A DNA stretch of 5,472 bases. It comes from Erysipelotrichaceae bacterium. Lineage in GTDB: Bacteria > Bacillota_I > Bacilli_A > Erysipelotrichales > Erysipelotrichaceae. A program made the translations under genes and the position numbers. Below the pieces are notes generated by a model. It worked only from the letters and a program-made list of their open reading frames with translations, searched no databases and was not told where the DNA came from. The first letter of the stretch is position 1. The number at the start of each line of letters is the position of its first letter. Shown piece after piece: positions 1 through 5,472 of the stretch. The DNA is taken from positions 1 through 5,472 of the forward strand of contig CAAEVI010000066.1 in assembly GCA_900759455.1 (NCBI GenBank). The letters are read 5' to 3'.

Positions 1-34
1 GCAGTAAGAACTGGTCTGCTGAATAAATGAAAAC

Positions 35-65
35 AAAAATGCTGTCCTTACGGGCAGCATTTTTT
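35..65 (+). terminator. Rho-independent terminator of the gene upstream of the window
   Basis: A 13-bp hairpin has left arm 35-47 (AAAAATGCTGTCC), loop TTAC and right arm 52-64, with one G-T wobble, and runs into T60-T65. It lies just upstream of the acetyltransferase promoter, so it should end a rightward transcript that enters from the left edge. The complementary strand also leaves a T-rich stretch after the stem, so it may work in both directions. Which reading frame it serves is undecided: stops occur at 24-26 and 28-30 in two frames. Confidence 0.85.
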
Positions 66-66
66 C

Positions 67-95
67 TTATGCAACAAGAGCACTTATGTTATAAT
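67..95 (+). promoter_or_regulatory. Promoter of the GNAT acetyltransferase gene (extended -10)
   Basis: A perfect -10 TATAAT (90-95) is preceded by TG at 87-88, giving the extended motif TGTTATAAT. The hexamer 17 bp upstream, TTATGC (67-72), is a poor -35, as often seen when an extended -10 is present. It sits between the upstream terminator and the start codon at 163, leaving a leader of roughly 60 nt. I see no convincing riboswitch or leader hairpin in that leader. Confidence 0.7.
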
Positions 96-162
96 AACTG
101 CATAAATCATACGTACAATGCCAATGAAAACAGCATCATGACAAAAGACAGGGGGAATCGAT

Positions 163-645
163 ATGCATATACGAAGAGCTTTGGCAAAAGACAGTGACAG
201 GATCAATGCGCTGTTGCTACAGGTGGCTGCTGTCCATCATGACGGGCGCCCGGATCTGTTTAAGAACGGAACAAAAAAATATACGGATGAAGAACTTTTG
301 GCAATCATTGAGGATGATGATCGTCCGATCTTGGTTGCCTGCGATGATGAAAACAATGTGCTGGGATATGCATTCTGTATTTTTCAGCAGCATCTTCATG
401 ACAATATCCTGACCGATATCAAAACATTATATATCGATGATCTGTGTGTGGACGAAAAGCTGAGGGGACAGCATTTGGGACACTCTTTGTATGAGGCGGC
501 GGTTGCCTATGCAAAGGATCATGATTGTTACAATGTCACGCTCAATGTATGGGCATGCAATACCAGCGCGATGAAGTTTTATGAACGATGCGGATTAAAG
601 CCGCAAAAAGTGGGCATGGAACTCATCCTTGATTCGAAAGAATAG
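163..645 (+). CDS. GNAT-family N-acetyltransferase
   Basis: This is a 160-residue single-domain protein expected to move an acetyl group from acetyl-CoA to an amine; the acceptor cannot be told from sequence. The N-terminus (MHIRRALAKDSDRI) matches the usual GNAT first strand and helix. Residues 90-97 (YIDDLCVD) form the strand before the acetyl-CoA pyrophosphate loop at 101-106 (RGQHLG), which fits the R-x-x-G/A-x-G loop loosely, with His where Gly is common. Residues 125-145 carry the typical motif B, with N-T-S-A-M-K-F-Y-E-R-C-G-L near the end. Length is normal for the family. The start is supported by AGGGGGA at 150-156, six bases before the ATG. It has its own promoter and terminator, so it appears monocistronic, and its neighbours say nothing about its substrate. 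A stand-alone metabolite or protein N-acetyltransferase are both possible. Confidence 0.9.
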   Translation: MHIRRALAKDSDRINALLLQVAAVHHDGRPDLFKNGTKKYTDEELLAIIEDDDRPILVACDDENNVLGYAFCIFQQHLHDNILTDIKTLYIDDLCVDEKLRGQHLGHSLYEAAVAYAKDHDCYNVTLNVWACNTSAMKFYERCGLKPQKVGMELILDSKE

Positions 646-684
646 AAGCTGTTTCGGCACAGAGCCGCTGCAGCTTTTATTTTT
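646..684 (+). terminator. Terminator of the acetyltransferase gene
   Basis: The hairpin starts right after the TAG stop. The outer stem is AAGCTG (646-651) with CAGCTT (671-676), the inner stem is CGGC (655-658) with GCCG (664-667), and the loop is ACAGA. A three-base internal mismatch separates the stems. The run TTTTATTTTT follows. It separates the acetyltransferase from the ygiQ operon. Confidence 0.8.
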
Positions 685-691
685 GTGATTC

Positions 692-720
692 TTTTCAAAG
701 CCGGGAGAACATGATAAAAT
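692..720 (+). promoter_or_regulatory. Promoter of the ygiQ - S component - DUF4430 operon
   Basis: The -10 TAAAAT (715-720) is preceded by TG at 712-713 (extended -10). A -35-like TTTTCA (692-697, four of six consensus bases) lies exactly 17 bp upstream. It lies directly after the previous terminator and 26 bp before the ygiQ start. The leader is too short to hold a cobalamin or other riboswitch. Confidence 0.65.
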
Positions 721-746
721 CACCATAGAGAAAGAAGGGATAACAT

Positions 747-2627
747 ATGGCTTTTTTACCGACGACACGTGAGGAAATGCTGGAACAGGGTTTTGAACAG
801 GTTGATTTTGTCTATGTGCTGGGGGATGCGTATGTTGATCATCCTTCTTTTGGATGTGCCATCATCACCAGAACACTGCAGGCGTTCGGCTACAGCTGTG
901 CCATTTTATCGCAGCCTGACTGGCATTGCGACGAAGAATTTCTGCAGTTCGGCACTCCTCGTCTGGGATTTCTGGTTTCGGCGGGGAACATAGATTCCAT
1001 GGTCAATCATTATTCAGTGAATAAAAGGAGACGTGACAAAGATTCCTATACGGACAACGGTGAGATGGGCAAACGACCGGACCGTGCGACGATCGTGTAC
1101 ACGCAGATCCTTAAACGGCTGTTTCCCCGTGTTCCTATTTTGATCGGGGGAATCGAAGCCAGTCTGCGTCGTCTGGCACATTATGATTACTGGGACGATA
1201 AGGTCAGACGTTCGATCCTGATGGATTCGCAGGCAGATCTTTTGATGTTCGGCATGGGAGAAAATACGATCATCGAAGTGGCGGATGCTCTCAACAGCGG
1301 TCTTCCGGTCGAAAATATCTGCTATATCAGGGGAACGGTGTGGAAAACAAAGACGATCGACTGGATCGTAGATGATTATATCCTGCTTCCGGATTATGAA
1401 ACGGTTCGGACAGACAAATATGCGTATGCCAAAAGTTTTTTGACGCAGTATGAGAATCAGGATGCAGTAAACTCCAAAATGCTGATCGAGCCTTATGATG
1501 GCTGGTATGTGGTCTGCAATCAGGCGCCGCTGCCGCTGACGCAGGAACAGATGGATTTTACCTATTCACTGCCATATGAGCGCACATATCATCCGAAATA
1601 TACATATGTACCGGCGATCGAGGAAGTGCAGTTCTCCATCACAAGCAACCGCGGCTGCTTTGGCAGCTGTGCCTTCTGTGCCATTACTTCTCATCAGGGG
1701 CGCGTGATTTCAACAAGAAGCACGCAAAGCGTCGTGGAAGAAGCAAAGAAGATCATTGATATGCCGAATTTTAAGGGATACATTCATGATATCGGCGGGC
1801 CGAGCGCCAATTTTTCCCGAGAAGCCTGTGACAAGCAGAGAACGCACGGTGCCTGTGCAAAACGGCAGTGTCTGTGGCCGAAGCCGTGTCCGAATCTGAA
1901 GGTGGACCATTCTCACTACGTGGATATGCTGGATGCCGTGCGGGCCTTGCCGAAGGTGAAAAAAGTATTTATTCGTTCCGGTATCCGTTATGATTATCTG
2001 ATGTATGATAAAGATGAAACTTTCTTTGATCGTTTGGTCAAATATCATATCAGCGGGCAGCTGAAAGTGGCGCCGGAACATGTCAGCGCGAAAGTACTGG
2101 ATAAGATGGGAAAACCGCGCAAGGAACTGTATTTAAAGTTTGTGGATAAATATTATGAAAAGAACGAGGAACTGGGCATGAAACAGTTCCTGGTACCTTA
2201 CCTGATGAGTTCGCATCCGGGATGTGAACTGGAGGATGCCATCGAGCTGGCCTGTTACTTGAAAAAGATTCATCATACACCTAAGCAGGTGCAGGACTTT
2301 TATCCGACGCCCGGCACGCTGGCAACCTGTATGTACTACACAGGGCTTGATCCGAGAAGCATGAAGCCTGTTTATGTGGCAAAAACCTTTGAAGAAAAAC
2401 TGGAACAAAGAGCTTTGATGCAGTTCAGTTATCCGAAAAATTATGATATAGTATACCGTGCGTTGAAAAAAGCACATCGTGAGGATCTGATCGGTTACGG
2501 GCCGAAGTGTCTGATACTTCCGCGTAATGGTTCAAGAGACAGTGCAAAAGGAAAAACAGGCAATCCGAAAACTTACAGAAAGACAACCCGTCCGAAAACA
2601 GCAAACGGGCGCAGACATCAGCGATGA
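747..2627 (+). CDS. ygiQ: YgiQ-family radical SAM protein (UPF0313)
   Basis: This 626-residue cytosolic enzyme belongs to the widely conserved YgiQ family, whose reaction is not known. The N-terminal domain (about 1-290) carries the family signature G-D-A-Y-V-D-H-P-S-F-G at 26-36 and R-I/A-rich follow-on segments such as G-G-I-E-A-S-L-R-R (134-142). The radical SAM core begins near 292; its [4Fe-4S] ligands are C304, C308 and C311 in CFGSCAFC, which coordinate the cluster that cleaves S-adenosylmethionine. A second cysteine group, C361, C370, C375 and C381, ending in CPNLKVDH, recalls the one I know from E. coli YgiQ and could bind a metal. KVAPEHVS (440-447) and FYPTPGT (518-524) are further typical segments. 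The tail from 593 is strongly basic. The ATG is preceded by GAAGGGA (734-740) with a six-base gap. It is first in a three-gene operon, and its TGA stop overlaps the next ATG. It is somewhat shorter than the proteobacterial members. Confidence 0.95.
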   Translation: MAFLPTTREEMLEQGFEQVDFVYVLGDAYVDHPSFGCAIITRTLQAFGYSCAILSQPDWHCDEEFLQFGTPRLGFLVSAGNIDSMVNHYSVNKRRRDKDSYTDNGEMGKRPDRATIVYTQILKRLFPRVPILIGGIEASLRRLAHYDYWDDKVRRSILMDSQADLLMFGMGENTIIEVADALNSGLPVENICYIRGTVWKTKTIDWIVDDYILLPDYETVRTDKYAYAKSFLTQYENQDAVNSKMLIEPYDGWYVVCNQAPLPLTQEQMDFTYSLPYERTYHPKYTYVPAIEEVQFSITSNRGCFGSCAFCAITSHQGRVISTRSTQSVVEEAKKIIDMPNFKGYIHDIGGPSANFSREACDKQRTHGACAKRQCLWPKPCPNLKVDHSHYVDMLDAVRALPKVKKVFIRSGIRYDYLMYDKDETFFDRLVKYHISGQLKVAPEHVSAKVLDKMGKPRKELYLKFVDKYYEKNEELGMKQFLVPYLMSSHPGCELEDAIELACYLKKIHHTPKQVQDFYPTPGTLATCMYYTGLDPRSMKPVYVAKTFEEKLEQRALMQFSYPKNYDIVYRALKKAHREDLIGYGPKCLILPRNGSRDSAKGKTGNPKTYRKTTRPKTANGRRHQR

Positions 2628-3118
2628 CGACAAGGGAATTGACGCAGGTCGCTTTGATGGGAACGATTCTGTATGTGGTCTTTCATGCTTTTTCCAATAT
2701 TCTTTATCTGGAAATGATCACATTTACGATTCTTTCCTTTTCTCAGGTATTTTCAAGGCGAGATACCGTGCTGTCCTGTATCCTGTTTTCCGTGATTCAT
2801 CTTCTGTTGAATGGGATCATGATCTGGAACATTGCCTATCTGGTGATTTTTCCATTTTACGGACTGGTGTTTTCATGTGCCAGAGGTTTTTTCAAAGACC
2901 GTCTGCTGCTTATCTCCATTACGGCCGGTGTATTTTCTTTTCTGATCGGACAGCTGGTCGATCTGCCGTTTTTGCTTTTCAGTCAAATGGTAACTTTATT
3001 TTATGTGCTGATGGGAATCAAGACATCTTTGATACAGGGGTGTTTGACATTCATCGCTACGCTATTTCTGTTTGAACCGATCCAGCGGGTGCTGCTGATG
3101 GTGAAAAACAGGAATTAA
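2624..3118 (+). CDS. ECF-transporter S-component-like membrane protein
   Basis: This is a 164-residue, very hydrophobic protein with about six predicted membrane spans (near residues 8-27, 28-43, 48-66, 67-86, 93-118 and 121-150), basic loops (R45-R46, K91-R93) and a basic C-terminus (KNRN). The size, the opening MTTRELTQVALMG and the closing helix plus short basic tail are typical of substrate-binding S components of energy-coupling factor vitamin transporters. No substrate motif is recognisable. No ATPase or EcfT gene is nearby, so it would use a shared EcfAA'T module encoded elsewhere (group II arrangement). The ATG overlaps the ygiQ stop in ATGA, and no clear Shine-Dalgarno is seen, so translation is probably coupled to ygiQ. 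The downstream DUF4430 gene makes a cobamide or related corrinoid the best-guess ligand (inference). An unrelated small polytopic membrane protein remains possible. Confidence 0.65.
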   Translation: MTTRELTQVALMGTILYVVFHAFSNILYLEMITFTILSFSQVFSRRDTVLSCILFSVIHLLLNGIMIWNIAYLVIFPFYGLVFSCARGFFKDRLLLISITAGVFSFLIGQLVDLPFLLFSQMVTLFYVLMGIKTSLIQGCLTFIATLFLFEPIQRVLLMVKNRN

Positions 3119-3142
3119 CCGTTTATAACACAAGGATGAGAA

Positions 3143-3148
3143 AGGGGA
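3143..3148 (+). promoter_or_regulatory. Ribosome binding site deciding the DUF4430 gene start
   Basis: AGGGGA lies five bases before the ATG at 3154 and two before the ATG at 3151. An in-frame ATG at 3136 lies upstream of this site and has only AAGG directly touching it, which is too close to work well. The 3154 start is therefore preferred. Confidence 0.6.
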
Positions 3149-3153
3149 TCATG

Positions 3154-3576
3154 ATGAAAAAGAAATGGTTATATGCAGCTGTTGCGCTGATCGTAATCGC
3201 AGCTGCGGTTTTGATCGGTACACTGGTTCAAAACAATGCTCATAAAGGAGACAAGGAAATCACAGTGACCGTTGTCGATCAGACAAAAGACAGTGAAGAA
3301 GAAGTATTTAATAAAAAACTGTATACAGATGCGGAAGATCTGACTTCGTTTCTGAAAGAACAGACAGAATTGAAGGCTGAGATCGAAGACAGTACTTATG
3401 GCTCTTTGCTGACAAGCATCTGTTCACTTGATCAGGACATGGAAAAAGGACCGTATCTTGTATTTGAATCAGACAACAATCAAACATGCAAAGATTATGG
3501 AATGTGCCCGGCAATGGATGATGTGGTCCTTGAAGATGGAGATTCATTTACATTTAAGCTGATTGCCGGTTTTTAA
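3154..3576 (+). CDS. Membrane-anchored DUF4430 (transcobalamin C-terminal-like) protein
   Basis: With this start the product is 140 residues. Positively charged KKK is followed by one hydrophobic segment (about 5-25), an N-terminal anchor or uncleaved signal. There is no cysteine in or near it, so no lipobox. The extracytoplasmic part (about 34-140) matches DUF4430: ITVTVVDQT opens the first strand, then YGSLLTSI (82-89), GPYLVFESDNN (99-109), a C112-x5-C118 pair and the ending LEDGDSFTFKL (126-136). DUF4430 is related to the C-terminal domain of the B12 carriers transcobalamin and intrinsic factor. Such proteins often sit beside ECF S components and are predicted to aid corrinoid capture, which fits the gene just upstream (35 bases away). 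Cysteines are C90, C112 and C118. Starts at 3151 or 3136 would add one or six residues. A weak internal promoter (GTGAAA 3101-3106, TATAAC 3124-3129) is possible. Family call is good; ligand is inferred. Confidence 0.8.
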   Translation: MKKKWLYAAVALIVIAAAVLIGTLVQNNAHKGDKEITVTVVDQTKDSEEEVFNKKLYTDAEDLTSFLKEQTELKAEIEDSTYGSLLTSICSLDQDMEKGPYLVFESDNNQTCKDYGMCPAMDDVVLEDGDSFTFKLIAGF

Positions 3577-3594
3577 AAATAGAGTAAATATTAG

Positions 3595-3624
3595 ATCTGA
3601 TCTTTCATGATCAGATTTTTTTTT
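3595..3624 (+). terminator. Terminator of the ygiQ operon
   Basis: A perfect 8-bp stem, ATCTGATC (3595-3602) with GATCAGAT (3609-3616), has a six-base loop TTTCAT and runs into nine consecutive T (3616-3624). It lies 18 bases after the DUF4430 stop. The opposite strand has no T run after the stem, so it should act only on the rightward transcript. Confidence 0.9.
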
Positions 3625-3625
3625 G

Positions 3626-3664
3626 CGAAAAGAGAAAACAGGCACTTGCGATAAGTGCCTGTTT
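3626..3664 (-). terminator. Terminator of the pyrophosphatase gene
   Basis: A perfect 12-bp stem pairs 3636-3647 with 3653-3664 around a five-base loop. Read on the minus strand, the stem ends in TTT and is followed by TCTCTTTT, a T-rich tail. On the plus strand the stem is followed by CAATTG, so it serves the leftward transcript. It begins 20 bases beyond the stop codon of the pyrophosphatase gene. Confidence 0.8.
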
Positions 3665-3684
3665 CAATTGAAGAGCGATATATC

Positions 3685-5325
3685 TTAAATCGATGAATTG
3701 ATGATTGCGCGTGAAAGCAGAGGAACGATCTGATTTTTCCGTGACAGGATATCTTCCTGGAAACTGTGTTTTCCATCACGATCAGGGAATGCCTCCGTTA
3801 CAATGTCCTGCAGCGGACCGCATGCATAGAAGCTGGATCCGTTTTCCAGGATGCTGGTGAAGGCAACGACAAACAGATCGAGATTTTGACTGGCTACAAA
3901 TTTATTCATTTCTTTCTGCAGTTCTGTTTCGATGTTGCGAACTTCATCGACCGCGGCAATGATCACCTGTGCGATCATGATCTTCTTGTGATCGATCTGG
4001 AAGGTCTTTACATCCTGTGAAATCAGATCAGTGACGCTTTTCTGTGAAATATTGGAGCTTACGCTGAACATTTCGGCCGCGAACTGGTCGATATCCAGAT
4101 CTGCTATCTTGGCCAGTGCTTTTGCCAGACCGATATCCTTGGCAGTCGTGGTAGGCGAGCGGAACTTTAATGTATCCGACAAGATCGCTCCCAGCAGCAG
4201 ACCGGCCAGGTTTTTGGCGATGTCCATCTGGTTTTCCATATAGATGGATGTAATGATGGATGCCGTGCTTCCGATGATCTCATTGCGGAAGGAAATCGGG
4301 CGGCTGGTGGCGATATCGCAAATGCGGTGATGGTCGATGATCTCGAGCAGATCAGCATTTTCCACACCTTTCACGGACTGTGCGTATTCATTGTGATCAA
4401 CGAGGATGACCTGTTTGTTGTGATAATCGAGAATGTGATAGCGGGAAAGGTATCCTTTTAAATAGTTGTTGTTGTCAATGACCGGGTAGCTGCGGTAACG
4501 GCTTTTCAACATCTTCTTCCCGACGTCCTCAGCAAACTCGTCAATATTAAAGCTGATCAGAGAGCGAAGCATGATCAGTTTGACCGGCGGGGCAAAGTAC
4601 AGGTAACGAGATGTATTCATCGTACCGTGCCCGGAAAGAATAATTGGGCAATGGTGTTTTTTTGCGAGTGCAAGAACTTCCTCATCCACCTGATCAGCCC
4701 ATACGACGACCAAAATGCCGGCCCCCTTGGTGATGGCGGCCTTTTGTGCCTGTGTATCGTTGCCAAGCAGGACCAGTCTGTCCTTGATGTCATAATTGGT
4801 CAGTCCGGTTTCCGTCATGGCAATGATGCTGACCTTGCCGTTGAAGTGATATTTTTCGTCCGTATAAATGATCTTTCCGCTGATTGTTTTTTCGATGTTT
4901 TCCAATGGCGTATCGCGAAGCAGCTTAATGCCGGCTGCTGTATCACCTAATCCGATCGAAGCAAGATCGCTTCGCGTGACCATGCCCAGCAGCTGTCCCT
5001 TTTCGTTCACGACGCCATACGATTGCTTGTTCTGCTGCTGCATCAGCTGCAGCGTTTCATAGATCGTTGTTTCCGGTGTGATTGTGAGAGGAGGGTCCAT
5101 GTCGATTTCGCGAATCGTGGCCCGTGCATCTTCAAAGAGCATCGGTTCTTCAAACCCGAAACGATCGAGCAGCCATTTTGTTTCGGCGTTGATCTTGCCT
5201 AAGCGGCAGGGAACGGCATGAATGCCTTTTCGCCGCTGCAGCATTGCATAAGCAATTGCCGAGACGATGGAATCTGTGTCCGGATGACGATGCCCTGTTA
5301 TGTAAACAGTTTTCTGACGTTCCAT
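3685..5325 (-). CDS. ppaC: Manganese-dependent family II inorganic pyrophosphatase with CBS-DRTGG regulatory insert
   Basis: This cytosolic enzyme hydrolyses pyrophosphate to two phosphates, pulling biosynthetic reactions forward. It has 546 residues, like other CBS-DRTGG pyrophosphatases and far longer than the roughly 310 of simple PpaC. The DHH domain starts with GHRHPDTDS: H12, D16 and D18 are metal ligands. It is interrupted by CBS1 (about 72-125), DRTGG (about 130-245) and CBS2 (about 250-305). It resumes with VDHNE (D310), the DHH motif at 331-333 in IIDHHR, and D384 in ILSDT. DHHA2 (about 405-545) ends in SRKNQ (528-532), with R529 and K530 as the expected phosphate-binding pair; simple PpaC usually has SRKKQ. 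In characterised relatives the insert binds AMP or ADP (inhibiting) and diadenosine polyphosphates (activating); similar control here is inference. A full AGGAGG (5331-5336) lies five bases before the ATG. It is monocistronic and convergent to the ygiQ operon. Confidence 0.94.
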   Translation of the reverse strand: MERQKTVYITGHRHPDTDSIVSAIAYAMLQRRKGIHAVPCRLGKINAETKWLLDRFGFEEPMLFEDARATIREIDMDPPLTITPETTIYETLQLMQQQNKQSYGVVNEKGQLLGMVTRSDLASIGLGDTAAGIKLLRDTPLENIEKTISGKIIYTDEKYHFNGKVSIIAMTETGLTNYDIKDRLVLLGNDTQAQKAAITKGAGILVVVWADQVDEEVLALAKKHHCPIILSGHGTMNTSRYLYFAPPVKLIMLRSLISFNIDEFAEDVGKKMLKSRYRSYPVIDNNNYLKGYLSRYHILDYHNKQVILVDHNEYAQSVKGVENADLLEIIDHHRICDIATSRPISFRNEIIGSTASIITSIYMENQMDIAKNLAGLLLGAILSDTLKFRSPTTTAKDIGLAKALAKIADLDIDQFAAEMFSVSSNISQKSVTDLISQDVKTFQIDHKKIMIAQVIIAAVDEVRNIETELQKEMNKFVASQNLDLFVVAFTSILENGSSFYACGPLQDIVTEAFPDRDGKHSFQEDILSRKNQIVPLLSRAIINSSI

Positions 5326-5373
5326 TGTGTCCTCCTTTGCAGTATTGTTTCTGATACCTCTTACAATAATTTA

Positions 5374-5402
5374 AATCTATCATGAATCTTGTTTCTTTTC
5401 AA
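5374..5402 (-). promoter_or_regulatory. Promoter of the pyrophosphatase gene
   Basis: Read on the minus strand, TTGAAA (complement of 5397-5402) and TAGATT (complement of 5374-5379) are separated by exactly 17 bases. The leader to the start codon is about 40 nt and contains the strong AGGAGG. The -35 directly abuts the inverted repeat at 5404-5431. Confidence 0.65.
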
Positions 5403-5403
5403 G

Positions 5404-5431
5404 GCAGACTGTTTTCACGGCGTGAATCTGC
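5404..5431. repeat. Nested inverted repeat between divergent promoters (candidate operator)
   Basis: The core TTCACG-G-CGTGAA (5414-5426) is a perfect 6-bp inverted repeat around one base. It is flanked by GCAGA (5404-5408) and TCTGC (5427-5431), which are also complementary, with five unpaired bases on the left side only. It lies between the leftward pyrophosphatase -35 (5397-5402) and the possible rightward promoter (5441-5469). No T run follows on either strand, so it is unlikely to be a terminator. A regulator site is the best reading, but I do not recognise the family. Confidence 0.4.
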
Positions 5432-5440
5432 TTTGTCCTA

Positions 5441-5469
5441 TGTAAAAAGAAACGTCTTTATGTTATAGT
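5441..5469 (+). promoter_or_regulatory. Possible rightward promoter for a gene beyond the window
   Basis: An extended -10 TGTTATAGT (5461-5469) stands 17 bp after TGTAAA (5441-5446), a weak -35. The ten bases TTATGTTATA at 5458-5467 are identical to those in the acetyltransferase promoter at 84-93. No start codon or Shine-Dalgarno follows inside the window, so the gene served is unseen. Confidence 0.45.
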
Positions 5470-5472
5470 GAA

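Noticed and set aside
1..30. 3' end of an upstream + strand gene
   Set aside because: The terminator at 35-65 implies one, but two frames stay open to nearby stops (24-26 and 28-30) and the stretch is too short to choose a frame or a family.
118..141. Seven-codon leader ORF upstream of the acetyltransferase (ATG at 118)
   Set aside because: No Shine-Dalgarno precedes it and the peptide MPMKTAS shows no attenuator-like codon pattern.
685..746. Cobalamin riboswitch ahead of the ygiQ operon
   Set aside because: Expected if the operon handles B12, but the space between terminator and start is about 60 bases, far too short, and no B12-box-like sequence is visible.
1710..2477. Long minus-strand open frames inside ygiQ
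   Set aside because: They lie antisense to conserved radical SAM coding sequence, with no start signal and no recognisable domain.
2527..3075. 182-codon open frame across the ygiQ and S-component junction
   Set aside because: It is out of frame with two well-supported genes, has no ribosome site, and its Phe/Cys/Arg-rich product resembles a shifted reading of the membrane protein gene.
4627..4950. Plus-strand open frame inside the pyrophosphatase gene
   Set aside because: It is antisense to the conserved DRTGG region and has no credible ribosome binding site or family resemblance.
5300..5314. CcpA cre-like site (ATGTAAACAGTTTTC)
   Set aside because: It lacks the central CG of the cre consensus and lies within the coding start of the pyrophosphatase gene, so it is probably chance.

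Overview
The window reads as chromosomal DNA from a Gram-positive Bacillota, most like a gut-type Erysipelotrichia or Clostridia member. This rests on the gene families, strong purine-rich Shine-Dalgarno sites, extended -10 promoters, moderate base composition, and TGA used as a true stop. The taxon is an inference from style, not from a marker gene. I see no mobile element, CRISPR array, rRNA or tRNA. No gap between genes exceeds 300 bases.

Layout: a terminator at 35-65 closes a transcript entering from the left. A GNAT acetyltransferase (163-645, +) follows as a single-gene unit with its own extended -10 promoter and terminator. Next is a three-gene + strand operon. It holds a YgiQ-family radical SAM protein (747-2627), a small polytopic membrane protein resembling an ECF-transporter S component (2624-3118, ATGA overlap with ygiQ), and a short membrane-anchored DUF4430/transcobalamin-C-terminal-like protein (3154-3576). 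It ends at a strong terminator (3595-3624). Convergent to it on the minus strand is a 546-residue manganese-dependent family II pyrophosphatase with inserted CBS and DRTGG domains (3685-5325). That gene has its own promoter at the right edge and a terminator at 3626-3664. The right edge also carries a candidate divergent promoter and, between the two promoters, a nested inverted repeat that could be an operator.

The most interesting biology is the operon. An S-component-like protein next to a DUF4430 protein is a pairing associated with predicted cobamide (vitamin B12-type) uptake, and here it is translationally coupled to YgiQ. YgiQ is a radical SAM enzyme of unknown reaction whose N-terminal region looks vaguely like a B12-binding domain. 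A cobamide-supply-plus-enzyme unit is a testable inference, not something the sequence proves. The pyrophosphatase removes PPi from biosynthesis and is probably adenine-nucleotide controlled; it has no evident functional link to the operon.
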